Source: VRUE01 sp963824705
Lineage (GTDB): Bacteria > Actinomycetota > Thermoleophilia > Solirubrobacterales > 70-9
Assembly (NCBI GenBank): GCA_963824705.1
Contig: CAWGQE010000003.1
Location: 1,612,001-1,676,000, forward strand
Direction: 5' to 3'
DNA length: 64,000 nucleotides
Position 1 is the first letter of the stretch; each line of letters begins with the position of its first letter. This document shows, in pieces, positions 24,450 through 33,324 of this stretch. The translations under genes were made by a program, and so were the position numbers. The notes beneath the pieces were generated by a model. The model saw nothing but the letters and a program-made list of their open reading frames with translations. It was not told where the DNA came from and made no database searches.

Positions 24450-25064
24450 ATGGTTATGCCAGCAAAGTTGATCGTTCCGCACGCGCTAGTTGATGCGGAT
24501 TTCTTCATTGCACTTGGGACGATCGTTCTCGCGATGGGAACGGTCGCGCTGGCGTTCTTCACCTACCGCCTGGCATCCGCGACCCGGAAGGAGGAGCGGG
24601 CTCAGTGGCGCCCGGTGCTTATTCCCTTCACGGACCTAGTCGAACGTTTTGGCGACGAGGAATTCCGGCTTCGCCTGCAGAATGTCGGAAGAGGCCCAGC
24701 GCTCGGCGTCGGCGGTCAGCTTCGGATTGATGGACCGAGTGGCGCGGTGATCCCAGGTCAACCAAGCATCTGCGTCGAGGGCGGAGGCATCGACTTGCTT
24801 TTCTCTTTCAGGGGCGATTATCGACCTGGGGTGGTCCATCATTTCGAAGTGACTTATTACGACATCGGAGAGTGGTGGCACGTCACCGACCTCCGAGCGC
24901 TGGGACGAGAAGAGGACGACGGCGACAAGCCCCTACGCATCAATATGACTTTCGTGAACCAGCAGGACCGTCAACTCGGTGCCGTGTTCGGTTCGCGGAT
25001 GGCGAAAGCCCACAAGGGAAGAAGCTGGAAGTCGGCGCTCGCCTTTCGTAACCGTGAGAACTAG
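24450..25064 (+). CDS. Single-pass membrane protein, hypothetical
   Basis: A 204-aa protein with one N-terminal transmembrane helix (DFFIALGTIVLAMGTVALAF, about residues 18-38), then a basic RLASATRKEERAQWRP segment and a beta-rich soluble domain (FRLRLQNVGRGPALGVGGQL). This layout is common among accessory proteins of unknown function. Starts at 24450 and 24456 are both possible. Codon use is less GC-biased than in flanking core genes, in line with transfer. Confidence 0.65.
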   Translation: MVMPAKLIVPHALVDADFFIALGTIVLAMGTVALAFFTYRLASATRKEERAQWRPVLIPFTDLVERFGDEEFRLRLQNVGRGPALGVGGQLRIDGPSGAVIPGQPSICVEGGGIDLLFSFRGDYRPGVVHHFEVTYYDIGEWWHVTDLRALGREEDDGDKPLRINMTFVNQQDRQLGAVFGSRMAKAHKGRSWKSALAFRNREN

Positions 25065-25156
25065 AGGTCTCCGCACCTGCTTCGACTGCGGGAAATCCCA
25101 GTAGCCAGCTCGGCGCTTCAGGCCTCACGCAATTGCGCAACAACTAGGGTCTGGTC

Positions 25157-25867
25157 ATGGCAAGACCCAAGGATGAAGTTGATCGGGCTTTGCCGTCCGA
25201 GCAGAACGAGCCGGACATGCTCGATCTCGCACAGTTCGACTCACTCGATGAAGCGATGGAGAAAGCCAAGCCCGGAGATCGGTACCTGGACATAGGCAAA
25301 CGGCTTCTGCCATTTAGCCCGGACGGAATGCCCATGAATTACACGACGTTGTTTTGGTTTTCGATGATTACCCGCAGTCAGGCACTTCACGGGGCCATCG
25401 CGCGTGAGATTCGCATGAGCAATCCCTATGCCGTGTTCCCGCTCATCAGGGCGTTTGTGGAGGCTGTTGTTCTTGTCAACTACGTCAACGACCATCCCGC
25501 CTATGTAGAGGTGCTGACTAGCAGGCCACGCGACCTCCCAAAGAGAGGGCCAAAGCGAAAGAGCATTCAGGCTCTCATCAGCTATGCCTCCAAGCACGCC
25601 CCTGGATTGAAGAATGTCTATGCCGAGCTCTCAGAGGCCACGCACTTCGGCGCGATAGCTATGTGGACGCCGCATGCAATCGCGAACGAAGATGAGAACT
25701 CCATGAAGACGACTTGGACGAGCTATCCAAGGTGGCGCTCCGACAATGAAGCGCTCATCGCTTGCGCCCAGATCCTTGAGTTGGCCGATGCTATGGAGGT
25801 CCTGCTCAACCAGTTCTACGCGCGCCATCTACACAACCTGATGCGGCAGCAGTCACCCTCCGAGTAG
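25157..25867 (+). CDS. Hypothetical helical protein (DUF5677-like appearance)
   Basis: A 236-aa soluble, mostly helical protein (SQALHGAIAREIRMSNPYAV, PLIRAFVEAVVLVNYVNDHP, AYAELSEATHFGAIAMW). The arrangement of an aromatic-rich helix pair around an SEATHFG motif is reminiscent of DUF5677-type proteins of mobile regions, but I cannot confirm this by eye. No catalytic signature is evident. It follows the membrane protein gene by about 90 nt in the same orientation. Confidence 0.6.
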   Translation: MARPKDEVDRALPSEQNEPDMLDLAQFDSLDEAMEKAKPGDRYLDIGKRLLPFSPDGMPMNYTTLFWFSMITRSQALHGAIAREIRMSNPYAVFPLIRAFVEAVVLVNYVNDHPAYVEVLTSRPRDLPKRGPKRKSIQALISYASKHAPGLKNVYAELSEATHFGAIAMWTPHAIANEDENSMKTTWTSYPRWRSDNEALIACAQILELADAMEVLLNQFYARHLHNLMRQQSPSE

Positions 25868-25964
25868 GTAGGCTCGGCAAAGGATCCCGATCCTTCACGC
25901 CTGCAACTCGGGCGATGCTCGGCTGCAGGAGCTGAACCGGAACAATGTGGCTGCATCTACACAT

Positions 25965-27998
25965 CTAGCCCTCGGGTGCTTCCTCGTCAGGCTCGACCGC
26001 CAGGACCCGGTCGAGTGCCCTGGCGATCAGGGGGGTCAGGCGATCGCGAACGACGTCGACGACCCGGCGCGCCGACCAGCCGAAGATCGCATTGCCGTAT
26101 CCGAAGGTGAGGGTGACGACGATCGCGATCGCAATTATCGCGCGCAGGAGCGGTGGGACGCCGCCGAGGACGCCGCCGAGCGCTAGAGCGATCGAGCCCA
26201 AGAGCAACACGCTCGCCAGGAGGCCGAAAGCGCCCCAGGCGATAAAGCCCGAGAGCTTGCCGGCGATCTGAATCCGCCGCCGGGCGTGGGCGCCGTCGGA
26301 CGCCGCGGCCCTGCGCTCTGCCTCCTGGCGCTGAGTGGCCTCGGCCACGGCCAGCGCCTCGGCCTCCTCGCGGCGCTCCTTCTCCTCGCTGAACTCGCGG
26401 CTTCTGTCGGCCAGGTCCGACTCGACCCCGGCGCGGGCGCTTGCCCGAGCCGCCTCCAGGACTTCGGGCACGGTCCCCTCGGCGAAAGCCTCGACTTCGC
26501 CGAGGGTCAGGTCGACCAATTCCGAGCGCGCCTCGCTGGAGAAAACGAGCAGGCCGACGTCCTCGTCGGTGATATCGCCAGCGCGGTGCAGGCGTCTGAT
26601 CTCGTTCAAGTAGCGGCGCCAGAGCTTGTCGGGGGGATTAAGCGCGGCGAAGCTGTTGGCGAGCATCTGCTTGCGTGGCAGCCCAGCCGCCTCGCGCGGC
26701 TCCATCAGCCAGACGATCGCCGTCAAGGCCGAGTCGGAGATGCAGATCGGGGTCGCGTCGATGCCGTAGACGCCCTTGAAATACCTCCGTGACCACTGCA
26801 CCAGAGTCGTGTTGGTAGTGACGAAGAGGGCGTTGCACGACTCAATCCGGTGGCAGACCTGGCCACCGCGAATCCGGTGGATCGCCGTCAGCGACTGCAC
26901 GTCCTTGACCCTGGCCTCGGTGTTTCGATAGGCGATCTCGGCGCCGAGCTCCCTCTCCAGGCCGGCCTCATCGAGGGCGATGCCCTCCGTGTGCTCGGGG
27001 GTCTCGACTGGCTCGACGCCCAGGGCCGCCAAGCGCTCGTCGAGGCCGGCGATCAGGACCTCGACGTCGCTTGCCTCGAGGTTCTCGCTGACGAAGTAGT
27101 CGATGACTTCACCGGGGAACTCCGCCTTGCCAGCGGTGCGATAGCAGCGGGCGGCGTAGTCGAGCACCCCCTCGATCTCCTTCACCGTGTGGTCGAACAC
27201 CCGCAGGGAAGCGCCCTGGCTCTTCAACAGGCCGAGCATTTCGCTGCAAGGGCTTCGCATCTCCTCGGTTGCGAAGCCGAGCGCCCGCAGCAGAAATGGG
27301 GTGTCGAGGCAGATCTCGACGCCACTGAGGCGCGGACCGCCGCTGCGGAAGGCCTCGTCCATGTAGACGACGTTCGCGAGCACCGTGCCCTTGACCACCG
27401 TTTCGAGATAGCCAAAGGCCGACGGGTCGTTCGTCGCAACGTCGAGGACGAAGCGGTTGACGACCACCGAGCCAAAGCCATCGGAGTCGGGAAGGTCGAC
27501 GACTTTCTCGCCGGTTATCGACGCCGCGAGGATCGGCTCGATCTGCTGCTCGACGAAGCTCGCCAGGGCCCGCTCGGCGTCCGCAGGGCCCCAGTCACGG
27601 CGGAACCTGGTGTTGGCGAACTCAGCGAGCTGCCCAATCAGGGCCGAGTACTCGCGCAGCGCGCTCTCGCGCAGCGCCCCGAGGTCGCACTCCTCCAGGG
27701 CGTCGAGGTTCTTCTTGAAGACGTTGTGCTCTTTCCTGACCAGGCCGTCTTTCTTTGCCCTCATCAAGATCATCTTCAAGGCGCCCTGGGGAATCGCAAG
27801 CCCCCAGTCGCTTTTCATCTGCCTCTGGATCTCGCCCAAAGAGACGGCCTCATCGTCCTCCTGGGCTAGGCAATGAGCAACCAGCGGGACGAAGTTCTGG
27901 ATGTAGTCGTTGCGGTCGTCCCAGTTGACCTTGACCACGGCCAGAGTCGGTATCGCCAAGGGGTGGCGAGTAGTGACGGCTGAGCTCCCTGCGGCCAT
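25965..27998 (-). CDS. PIN-like membrane protein with coiled coil
   Basis: A 677-aa protein. After an N-terminal winged-helix-like region (LGEIQRQMKSDWGLAIPQGA), residues ~235-440 have scattered acidic positions in a PIN-like order: VEICLDTPFLLRALG, FDHTVKEIEGVLDY and ALFVTTNTTLVQWSRRY. A charged coiled coil follows (SREFSEEKERREEAEALAVA), then two transmembrane helices near the C-terminus (FIAWGAFGLLASVLLLGSIA; AIIAIAIVVTLTFGYG). It may be a membrane-tethered nuclease or toxin-like effector. It stands alone in the island. The PIN assignment is tentative. Confidence 0.6.
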   Translation of the reverse strand: MAAGSSAVTTRHPLAIPTLAVVKVNWDDRNDYIQNFVPLVAHCLAQEDDEAVSLGEIQRQMKSDWGLAIPQGALKMILMRAKKDGLVRKEHNVFKKNLDALEECDLGALRESALREYSALIGQLAEFANTRFRRDWGPADAERALASFVEQQIEPILAASITGEKVVDLPDSDGFGSVVVNRFVLDVATNDPSAFGYLETVVKGTVLANVVYMDEAFRSGGPRLSGVEICLDTPFLLRALGFATEEMRSPCSEMLGLLKSQGASLRVFDHTVKEIEGVLDYAARCYRTAGKAEFPGEVIDYFVSENLEASDVEVLIAGLDERLAALGVEPVETPEHTEGIALDEAGLERELGAEIAYRNTEARVKDVQSLTAIHRIRGGQVCHRIESCNALFVTTNTTLVQWSRRYFKGVYGIDATPICISDSALTAIVWLMEPREAAGLPRKQMLANSFAALNPPDKLWRRYLNEIRRLHRAGDITDEDVGLLVFSSEARSELVDLTLGEVEAFAEGTVPEVLEAARASARAGVESDLADRSREFSEEKERREEAEALAVAEATQRQEAERRAAASDGAHARRRIQIAGKLSGFIAWGAFGLLASVLLLGSIALALGGVLGGVPPLLRAIIAIAIVVTLTFGYGNAIFGWSARRVVDVVRDRLTPLIARALDRVLAVEPDEEAPEG

Positions 27999-28545
27999 TC
28001 GAAAGATCCTAGGAAACCTCGCGGTCGCACACAGGATTCAACGGGTATCTGGCCAAAGAGTCCCTGTAAAGAGCGGACATTGACTGAGATCGCCGGTGCA
28101 GGGGGAGAGAAATCAAGGGCCCTGTTGCTTAAGCGCCTCACGCCAGTGAACGCCCCGCGGCGCTCGCGGCGCCAGATTTTTGCACGCTGTCTCGTGCGAG
28201 GGATGGATGCCACCGTTCGTCAGCCCATCGACGCCCGTAGAAGAGACGCGAACATTGGATTCGTCACATATGGGGGGTCCACTTTCCCTGCTCGGCGCAC
28301 TGTTAAGTAGATGGCACGACGACTCCGACTGAAGGCATTGCGCTCAAAAGTCGCCGGATTTGGCTGGCTCGTTCGACAGGTATGGAGATGATGAGCTTGC
28401 CGAGAGCCTGTTTGCGCCCGCCCCGCCTTGCCAATCGCCCTGACCCCGATTGGCAAGGTGGGGCGGCGCTCATTGCGCGCCGTGGTGCGGAATCCCTGCC
28501 CCTCTCCCGCGCCCGAGTCTCTACCACCATGTTCGGCGCTCGGTG
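27999..28545. other. Non-coding stretch upstream of the replication-relaxation gene
   Basis: About 550 nt without a supportable gene. Small open frames here look like shadows. Its main feature is the long inverted repeat at 28417-28468, listed separately. The stretch separates the minus-strand PIN-like gene from the plus-strand replication/integration genes, so it should hold divergent promoters. Confidence 0.5.
28417..28468. repeat. Long inverted repeat upstream of the replication-relaxation gene
   Basis: CCTTGCCAATCG (28426-28437) pairs perfectly with CGATTGGCAAGG (28447-28458). The pairing continues outward through GCCCC/GGGGC with one mismatch, giving about 18-20 bp with a 9-nt loop. It lies 78 nt before the start at 28546. 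It could be an operator, an origin or transfer-site element of the island, or a terminator. Confidence 0.6.
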
Positions 28546-30180
28546 ATGGCTGGTCGTTCTTCCTCTGGCACTGGGCGCCCTGCCGGGACGCGTTCCTCGG
28601 CGGGGAACCCCTCGCTCTCCGATCTCGACCATCGCATCCTCGACCTTCTCTCCTCTCTCCGGGTTCTGACCCTGCCTCAGCTCGCCACTATCTCGCCCGA
28701 GATCCCCTCACGTACCTTGCGCTATCGAACCGCCCGCCTCGCCAAGCATGGCTTCGTCGGGCGCACTCGGCCATACCGCGAACGCGGCTCAGCGCCGCAT
28801 CATCTGTGGCCGACGCGGAAGGGCGAGGCGATCGCCAAGGGCGAAGCGCCGCCGCGCGGCGGCGAGCGGCGCGAGCCGAACCCGCTGTTCCTCGCTCACG
28901 CCGCTGGGCTTAGCGAGCTGTACGTGGTGCTGAAGACCGGCCTGCCCGAGGGCACCCGGCTCGCCGCCTTCGACCGCGAGGCCGACGCCCGCGAGACGTT
29001 CACCACCTACGCCCGTGAGGAACGGGCGATTGCCCCCGACGCCTGCATCGACGTCGCCGAGGCCGATGGCCGGAGGCTGTTCGGCTTCGTCGAGCTGGAC
29101 CTCGGCACGATGTCGCACCGCCAGCTCAAAGCCAAGGCGGCGGGCTACGGCGAGTACGCCCGGCTCGAAGCCTGGCGCCACCGCAACCCGTTCTGCCCGG
29201 CGCTGCTGTTCATCACCACCAGCGAGAAGCGGGCGCGGTCCTTCCTCGCCGCGAGCAGAAAAGAGATCGGCAGGAACCGGATGCTGGTTGCCTGCGTCGG
29301 ACTGGCTCGCGACCTTCGGCGCTGCGTCGTCGCGCCGGAGTGGATGGTCGGCGACGGCGAACAGGCCGCCGACCTACTCGGCATCCTCCGCGCCGCGCGT
29401 CGCCCCTACGACGAAGAGCAGACGCGCGAGGAAACCCAGCGCCGCGAGGATGAGGCCGAGCGCGACCGGCTGCGCTCTGACCCCGAGGCCCTCGCCGAGC
29501 GCCTGCAGGGTGAGCTTCGCTACGACTGGGGAAGCGACCAGCTCGGGCAACCGGCGACCGATGCCCTTCGTCTTTCGCTCGAAGGCAAGAGTGGCACGCT
29601 TGATGAGGTCGAGCGCCGAGCGTTGGAAGCGGTCGGCGGAATGCTGGCCGAACCGATTGACGCCCGCCTCGCCGACCGCGAGCCGACGCACCCTGAGCGC
29701 GAGGCGCTGGCGGCCTTGGTTGCGCACCACCGCGCGGGCCAGCTCGCGCGACTGGAGGAGGCGGTCGGGCGATTCGGGGAAGGGCCGAAGGTGCGCCAGA
29801 GGCGCCGCTGGCTGGAGAGCGGCAAGCTGTTGAGCGCTGACAGCGTGGACGGGTTGCCCCTTGACGGCGAACTGGACCGCGAGGGCGCAGCCGAGCAAGA
29901 GCGCCTGCGGAAGGACTACCTGCGCTGGCGCGAGCGGGAGGCCAAACGGCTCGCCAAGTTGCGGGGCTTCATCGCCCGCCACCGCACCGGCCACGACGCC
30001 TTCCTCGCCGAGGTCGACCGGGGCGCGCTGCGGCGCTGCTCGGGCTGTGAGGAGATCGCCTATCCCGACCCCGAGCGCAAGCCCCGCCCTGGCGGTCGGC
30101 GCCACGTTGCCGGGCGCTGCCATTTCTGCGGGGCGGGGATGCTGAGCGAGCTGCCAACCGAGCCGGTGAAATCGACTTGA
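28546..30180 (+). CDS. Replication-relaxation family protein
   Basis: A 544-aa protein starting MAGRSSSGTGRPAG at 28546. The open frame extends upstream to 28450, but those codons look non-coding. The N-terminal winged helix (LSDLDHRILDLLSSLRVLTL, LPQLATI, LRYRTARLAKHGFV) and the following RRLFGFVELDLGTMSHRQLK segment resemble replication-relaxation proteins of actinobacterial integrative elements. Near the C-terminus CSGC and CHFCG could form a zinc site. It is transcribed toward the serine recombinase and probably serves replication or transfer of the island. Confidence 0.72.
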   Translation: MAGRSSSGTGRPAGTRSSAGNPSLSDLDHRILDLLSSLRVLTLPQLATISPEIPSRTLRYRTARLAKHGFVGRTRPYRERGSAPHHLWPTRKGEAIAKGEAPPRGGERREPNPLFLAHAAGLSELYVVLKTGLPEGTRLAAFDREADARETFTTYAREERAIAPDACIDVAEADGRRLFGFVELDLGTMSHRQLKAKAAGYGEYARLEAWRHRNPFCPALLFITTSEKRARSFLAASRKEIGRNRMLVACVGLARDLRRCVVAPEWMVGDGEQAADLLGILRAARRPYDEEQTREETQRREDEAERDRLRSDPEALAERLQGELRYDWGSDQLGQPATDALRLSLEGKSGTLDEVERRALEAVGGMLAEPIDARLADREPTHPEREALAALVAHHRAGQLARLEEAVGRFGEGPKVRQRRRWLESGKLLSADSVDGLPLDGELDREGAAEQERLRKDYLRWREREAKRLAKLRGFIARHRTGHDAFLAEVDRGALRRCSGCEEIAYPDPERKPRPGGRRHVAGRCHFCGAGMLSELPTEPVKST

Positions 30181-30287
30181 GATCCGGGCGCGACGGAGCT
30201 ACACCTAGCGGACAGATCGCAGCCCGGCGCCGCCGCGATCACGAAGGCAGGCGACACAAAACGGCGGCGGGCGAACTCAAGCCCACC

Positions 30288-30413
30288 ATGTCGATCGAAC
30301 ACACCGAGCCCGGATCAGCGCTGGACGATCAGCTTCGCCGCGAGCAGGCCAAGGCGATCTTCGACCTGCTCGCCTCTCAGCGCAACCGACTGGCTCAAGG
30401 AAGGGGACGCTGA
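30288..30413 (+). CDS. 41-aa protein coupled to the recombinase
   Basis: A short frame reading MSIEHTEPGSALDDQLRREQ and ending QRNRLAQGRGR. Its TGA overlaps the recombinase ATG by one base (TGATG), so it looks translated and coupled. It is helical and charged. It might be a recombination directionality factor or an assembly factor, but nothing in the sequence proves it. A longer start at 30177 exists and is less likely. Confidence 0.45.
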   Translation: MSIEHTEPGSALDDQLRREQAKAIFDLLASQRNRLAQGRGR

Positions 30414-32128
30414 TGCGACGCTTCGCCTGGTACGGAAGGCTCTCGACCAAGGACAAGCAGGACCCGACGCTCTCCTTTCCTTCCCAGCGCGAGATATGCG
30501 CGACGAAAGCCGCTGAGCTGGACGGGGAGATCGTCTGCGACTTCACCGATCAAGAGGCCGGTCGGCGAGACGACCGCGCGGGCTGGGCCGACCTGTTGCG
30601 CGAGGCCAAGGAGCAGGATGCGCGGCGCTTCGACGCGGTGATCATCTACTCGACCTCACGCCTCAGCCGCGACTTGTTCCATGCGCTCACCTATGAGCGC
30701 GAGATGACGCGGGCCGGGATCGAGGTCTTCTACGCGCTCACCGCTGGCGATCAGACCAGCCCGGAGGGGCGACTGATCCGCCACATGTTCCAGGCACTCG
30801 ACCAGTTCGAGGTCGAGAAGCTGGGGCGAGAAGTTCGGCGCGGACAGAAGGAGAACACGCGGCAGGGCTACCGCAACGGTGGCCGGGCGCCCTACGGGTA
30901 TCGGCTGCGTCACGAGCTGCATCCCGACCCCGCGCGGGCGAAGGCTGGCGATAAGAAGTCGCGCCTCGTCGCCGACCCCGAGCGGGCACCGGTGATCGCC
31001 GAGATTTTCGAGCGCTTCCTTTCCGGCTCCGGCTACAAGGAGATCGCCAACCACCTGAACCGTCCCGGTGGGCCACCGCCACCCAACCACGTCGATTCCA
31101 AGCGCAACACCTCCGGCAAATGGGCGAAGACCACGATCAAGTCGATGCTCGAAAACCCGACTTACACCGGCCGCCTCTACTGGAACCGACTCGACTCACG
31201 CGCCCACAAGCAGGGCGTCGGGCCGGTGGTTCGGCGCAGTCCCGAGGAATGGGTCGAAGCAGACGAGCGCCATGAGGCCCTGGTTACCGACGAGCAGTTC
31301 GAGCGCGCGCAAACCGAGATGAAGCACCGCAGCAACGGCCACGGCAGTCGCCGCCGTCGCCCGCAGCAACGCCCCTACCTGCTACGGGGCATCGTCCACT
31401 GCGCCACCGGGCACAACCCACTACGGATGCAGGGACGCGCACGAAAAGGCGAGCCGACCTACTACACCTGCGGCTATCGAACCTCCTATGGCGACAGGGC
31501 AGCCGAGGCAGTCGGCCACGGCAAATGGCAGTACGTCCGCGAGGACAGCCTCGCCACGCTGATCGATGGCTTCTTCGCCACGCGGATATTCGGCTCTGAC
31601 CGTTTGGCCCACTTCCGCGCTCAGAGTTCGACCCTGGCGAGCGAACTGCAAAACCGCAACGGCGACAAGCGCAAGCGGATCGCCAAGCAGCTCGGCGAGG
31701 TCGATCAACGAATCGAGCGCCAGCTCGCCGCAATCGAGGCGGGCGTCGATCCGATGGTGATCGGCAAGCGAATCCGAACCCTCAAAGCCGAGCGCGAGGA
31801 AGCGGAGGTTGTCCTCGCCCAGCTCGAAGACTCACGGCGGGACAGCGCCGCCGTAGACCCCGACGACGCACTGGCGGTCCTTGGCGCCCTGCCCGACCTC
31901 GGCAAGTCACTGATTGCCGCCGACCCCGAGGTACGGCGGGCGGTGTTCGACGCCTTCCGCCTGCGAGTTGAGATCGACCGCAATGGTGGTCAAGTACGCC
32001 TGAAAGCGCTTGTGTCCAGCGCATTCGGCGAGGCGAAAGATCTAAGTGACCTGGGAGATGCTGGTGATCCCGCTCTCTCCGATAAGGCCATACCGCTACG
32101 GGGATTCGAACCCCGGTTTCCGGACTGA
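30413..32128 (+). CDS. Large serine recombinase (site-specific integrase)
   Basis: A 571-aa large serine recombinase. The N-terminal resolvase domain has the catalytic Ser11 in YGRLSTKD, SQREIC, and YSTSRLSRD with active-site Arg residues. The Recombinase domain follows (GGRAPYGYRLR, IFERFLSGSGYKEIANHLN, ENPTYTGRLYWNR). The zinc-ribbon region is degenerate (LLRGIVHCATGHNPLRM, TYYTCGYR), and a coiled coil spans about 400-470. The last 13 codons lie antisense over the 3' end of a tRNA-Glu gene, so that tRNA is the attachment site. It should integrate and excise the 19.9-32.1 kb island. Confidence 0.92.
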   Translation: MRRFAWYGRLSTKDKQDPTLSFPSQREICATKAAELDGEIVCDFTDQEAGRRDDRAGWADLLREAKEQDARRFDAVIIYSTSRLSRDLFHALTYEREMTRAGIEVFYALTAGDQTSPEGRLIRHMFQALDQFEVEKLGREVRRGQKENTRQGYRNGGRAPYGYRLRHELHPDPARAKAGDKKSRLVADPERAPVIAEIFERFLSGSGYKEIANHLNRPGGPPPPNHVDSKRNTSGKWAKTTIKSMLENPTYTGRLYWNRLDSRAHKQGVGPVVRRSPEEWVEADERHEALVTDEQFERAQTEMKHRSNGHGSRRRRPQQRPYLLRGIVHCATGHNPLRMQGRARKGEPTYYTCGYRTSYGDRAAEAVGHGKWQYVREDSLATLIDGFFATRIFGSDRLAHFRAQSSTLASELQNRNGDKRKRIAKQLGEVDQRIERQLAAIEAGVDPMVIGKRIRTLKAEREEAEVVLAQLEDSRRDSAAVDPDDALAVLGALPDLGKSLIAADPEVRRAVFDAFRLRVEIDRNGGQVRLKALVSSAFGEAKDLSDLGDAGDPALSDKAIPLRGFEPRFPD

Positions 32129-32163
32129 GAATCCGGCGTCCTAGTCCCCTAGACGATAGCGGC
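32091..32163 (-). tRNA. tRNA-Glu (CUC)
   Basis: A 73-nt tRNA. Acceptor GCCGCTA pairs with TAGCGGT (position 1:72 is a G-U wobble), the anticodon stem CCGGA/TCCGG surrounds TTCTCAG, giving CUC (Glu), and the T arm is CGGGG/CCCCG. Its 3' 38 nt overlap the recombinase gene end on the other strand. The wobble pair at the end of the acceptor may mark where the island replaced the original 3' end. Confidence 0.92.
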
Positions 32164-32254
32164 GCGGAGGCGACATTCTAGCGGGAGGGCGGGCTGCATC
32201 GGTGTGAGGCTCGGCACTCGGCTCCGCGCTCTAGGCGTTAGATTTCCTGGTCCC

Positions 32255-32339
32255 GCGGCTGTGGCGGAATCTGGTAGACGCGCGAGCTTCAGGTGCTCGT
32301 GGGGGAAACCCCGTGGAGGTTCGAGTCCTCTCAGCCGCA
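32255..32339 (+). tRNA. tRNA-Leu (CAG)
   Basis: An 85-nt type II tRNA. Acceptor GCGGCTG/CAGCCGC, anticodon loop TTCAGGT giving CAG (Leu), a long variable arm (CGTGGGGGAAACCCCGTGG) and discriminator A. It lies 92 nt beyond the tRNA-Glu, on the opposite strand. Confidence 0.92.
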
Positions 32340-32352
32340 TTTGAAGGAGCGA

Positions 32353-33287
32353 TTACCTGGTGCGCAGGGGCGCTGCCAGGCTTGACGAGCTCGCCGGGCG
32401 CCAGCGCTGAGCGGTTGCGCTGATCTCCTCGACGAAGTCGGGCCAGAGCTTGGGCGGCAGGTCGTGGCCCATGCCCTCGAAGATGCGCAGGTGGGAGTCG
32501 CGGATCGCGCGGGCGGTGGCGCGGCCGGCTAGAGGGCGGATCAGCGGGTCGCTGCCACCGTGAATGACCGTCGCCGGCAGGCGCAGCCTTTCGAGGGCCG
32601 CGGTGCGGTCGCCGGAGGCGGTGATCGCGTGCAACTGGCGGGCGATGCCGGCGCGGCTGTGGGAGCGATCGTAGGAAGCGGCGGCCAGTTCACGAAAACG
32701 GGCCTCGTCCATCGGGTAGGACGGGTGAGCCGATCGTGCGGAAGGTCCTCACCGTACGCTCGATCGCGGCCTCGCGCCCGGCGCCGGGACGGGCAAACAG
32801 CGTCCCGAACGCCTTCCAAGTTGGCACCCCGAGCCAGCGGTTGCCGGTCGAGGACATCATCGAGACCAGCGAACGCACCCGCTCGGGGCGGCGGATCGCC
32901 ACCGTCTGGGCGATCATGCCGCCCATCGAGGCGCCGACCAGGTTCGCCGACTCGATCCCAAGATGGTCCATCAGCCCGGTCGTGTCGTCGGCCATGTCGC
33001 GCAGCAGGTAGGGCGCGGTGCGGCGACGGCCGAGCAGCATGTCGGTGCGCTTGGGGCACCCCCGCCGACTCGATCTTGGTCGAGTGGCCGATGTCGCGGT
33101 TGTCGAAGCGGACGACGCGGAAGCCACGCTCGGCCAGCATCGCGCAGAACTCCTCGTCCCAGGCGAGCATCTGGGTCGCCAGACCCATGATCAGCAGCAG
33201 CGGCTCGCCGTCCGGGTCGCCGATCTCCTGGTAGGCGATCTCGATCCCGTTGACGGGAGCCAGCCGCTCCTCGCTGAGGCCGTTCAT
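32353..33287 (-). pseudogene. Alpha/beta hydrolase, two frameshifts
   Basis: One hydrolase spread over three frames. Frame 1 (from 33287) reads NGIEIAYQEIGDPDGEPLLL, then GLATQMLAWDEEFC and VVRFDNRDIGHS. Frame 2 (to ~32724) has the nucleophile elbow GASMGGMIAQ. Frame 3 (to 32353) has IHGGSDPLIRP with the acid and GMGHDLP with the catalytic His. An extra base near the G/C run at 33054-33064 and another near 32724 account for both shifts. Removing them gives 310 aa with no stop. The family is esterase/lactonase-like; the substrate is unknown. Conserved motifs in all three pieces argue for sequence error rather than decay. Confidence 0.8.
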
Positions 33288-33324
33288 CCGGGCAGCTTAG
33301 CCCTGACGGCTAAGTTTGCCCTCA

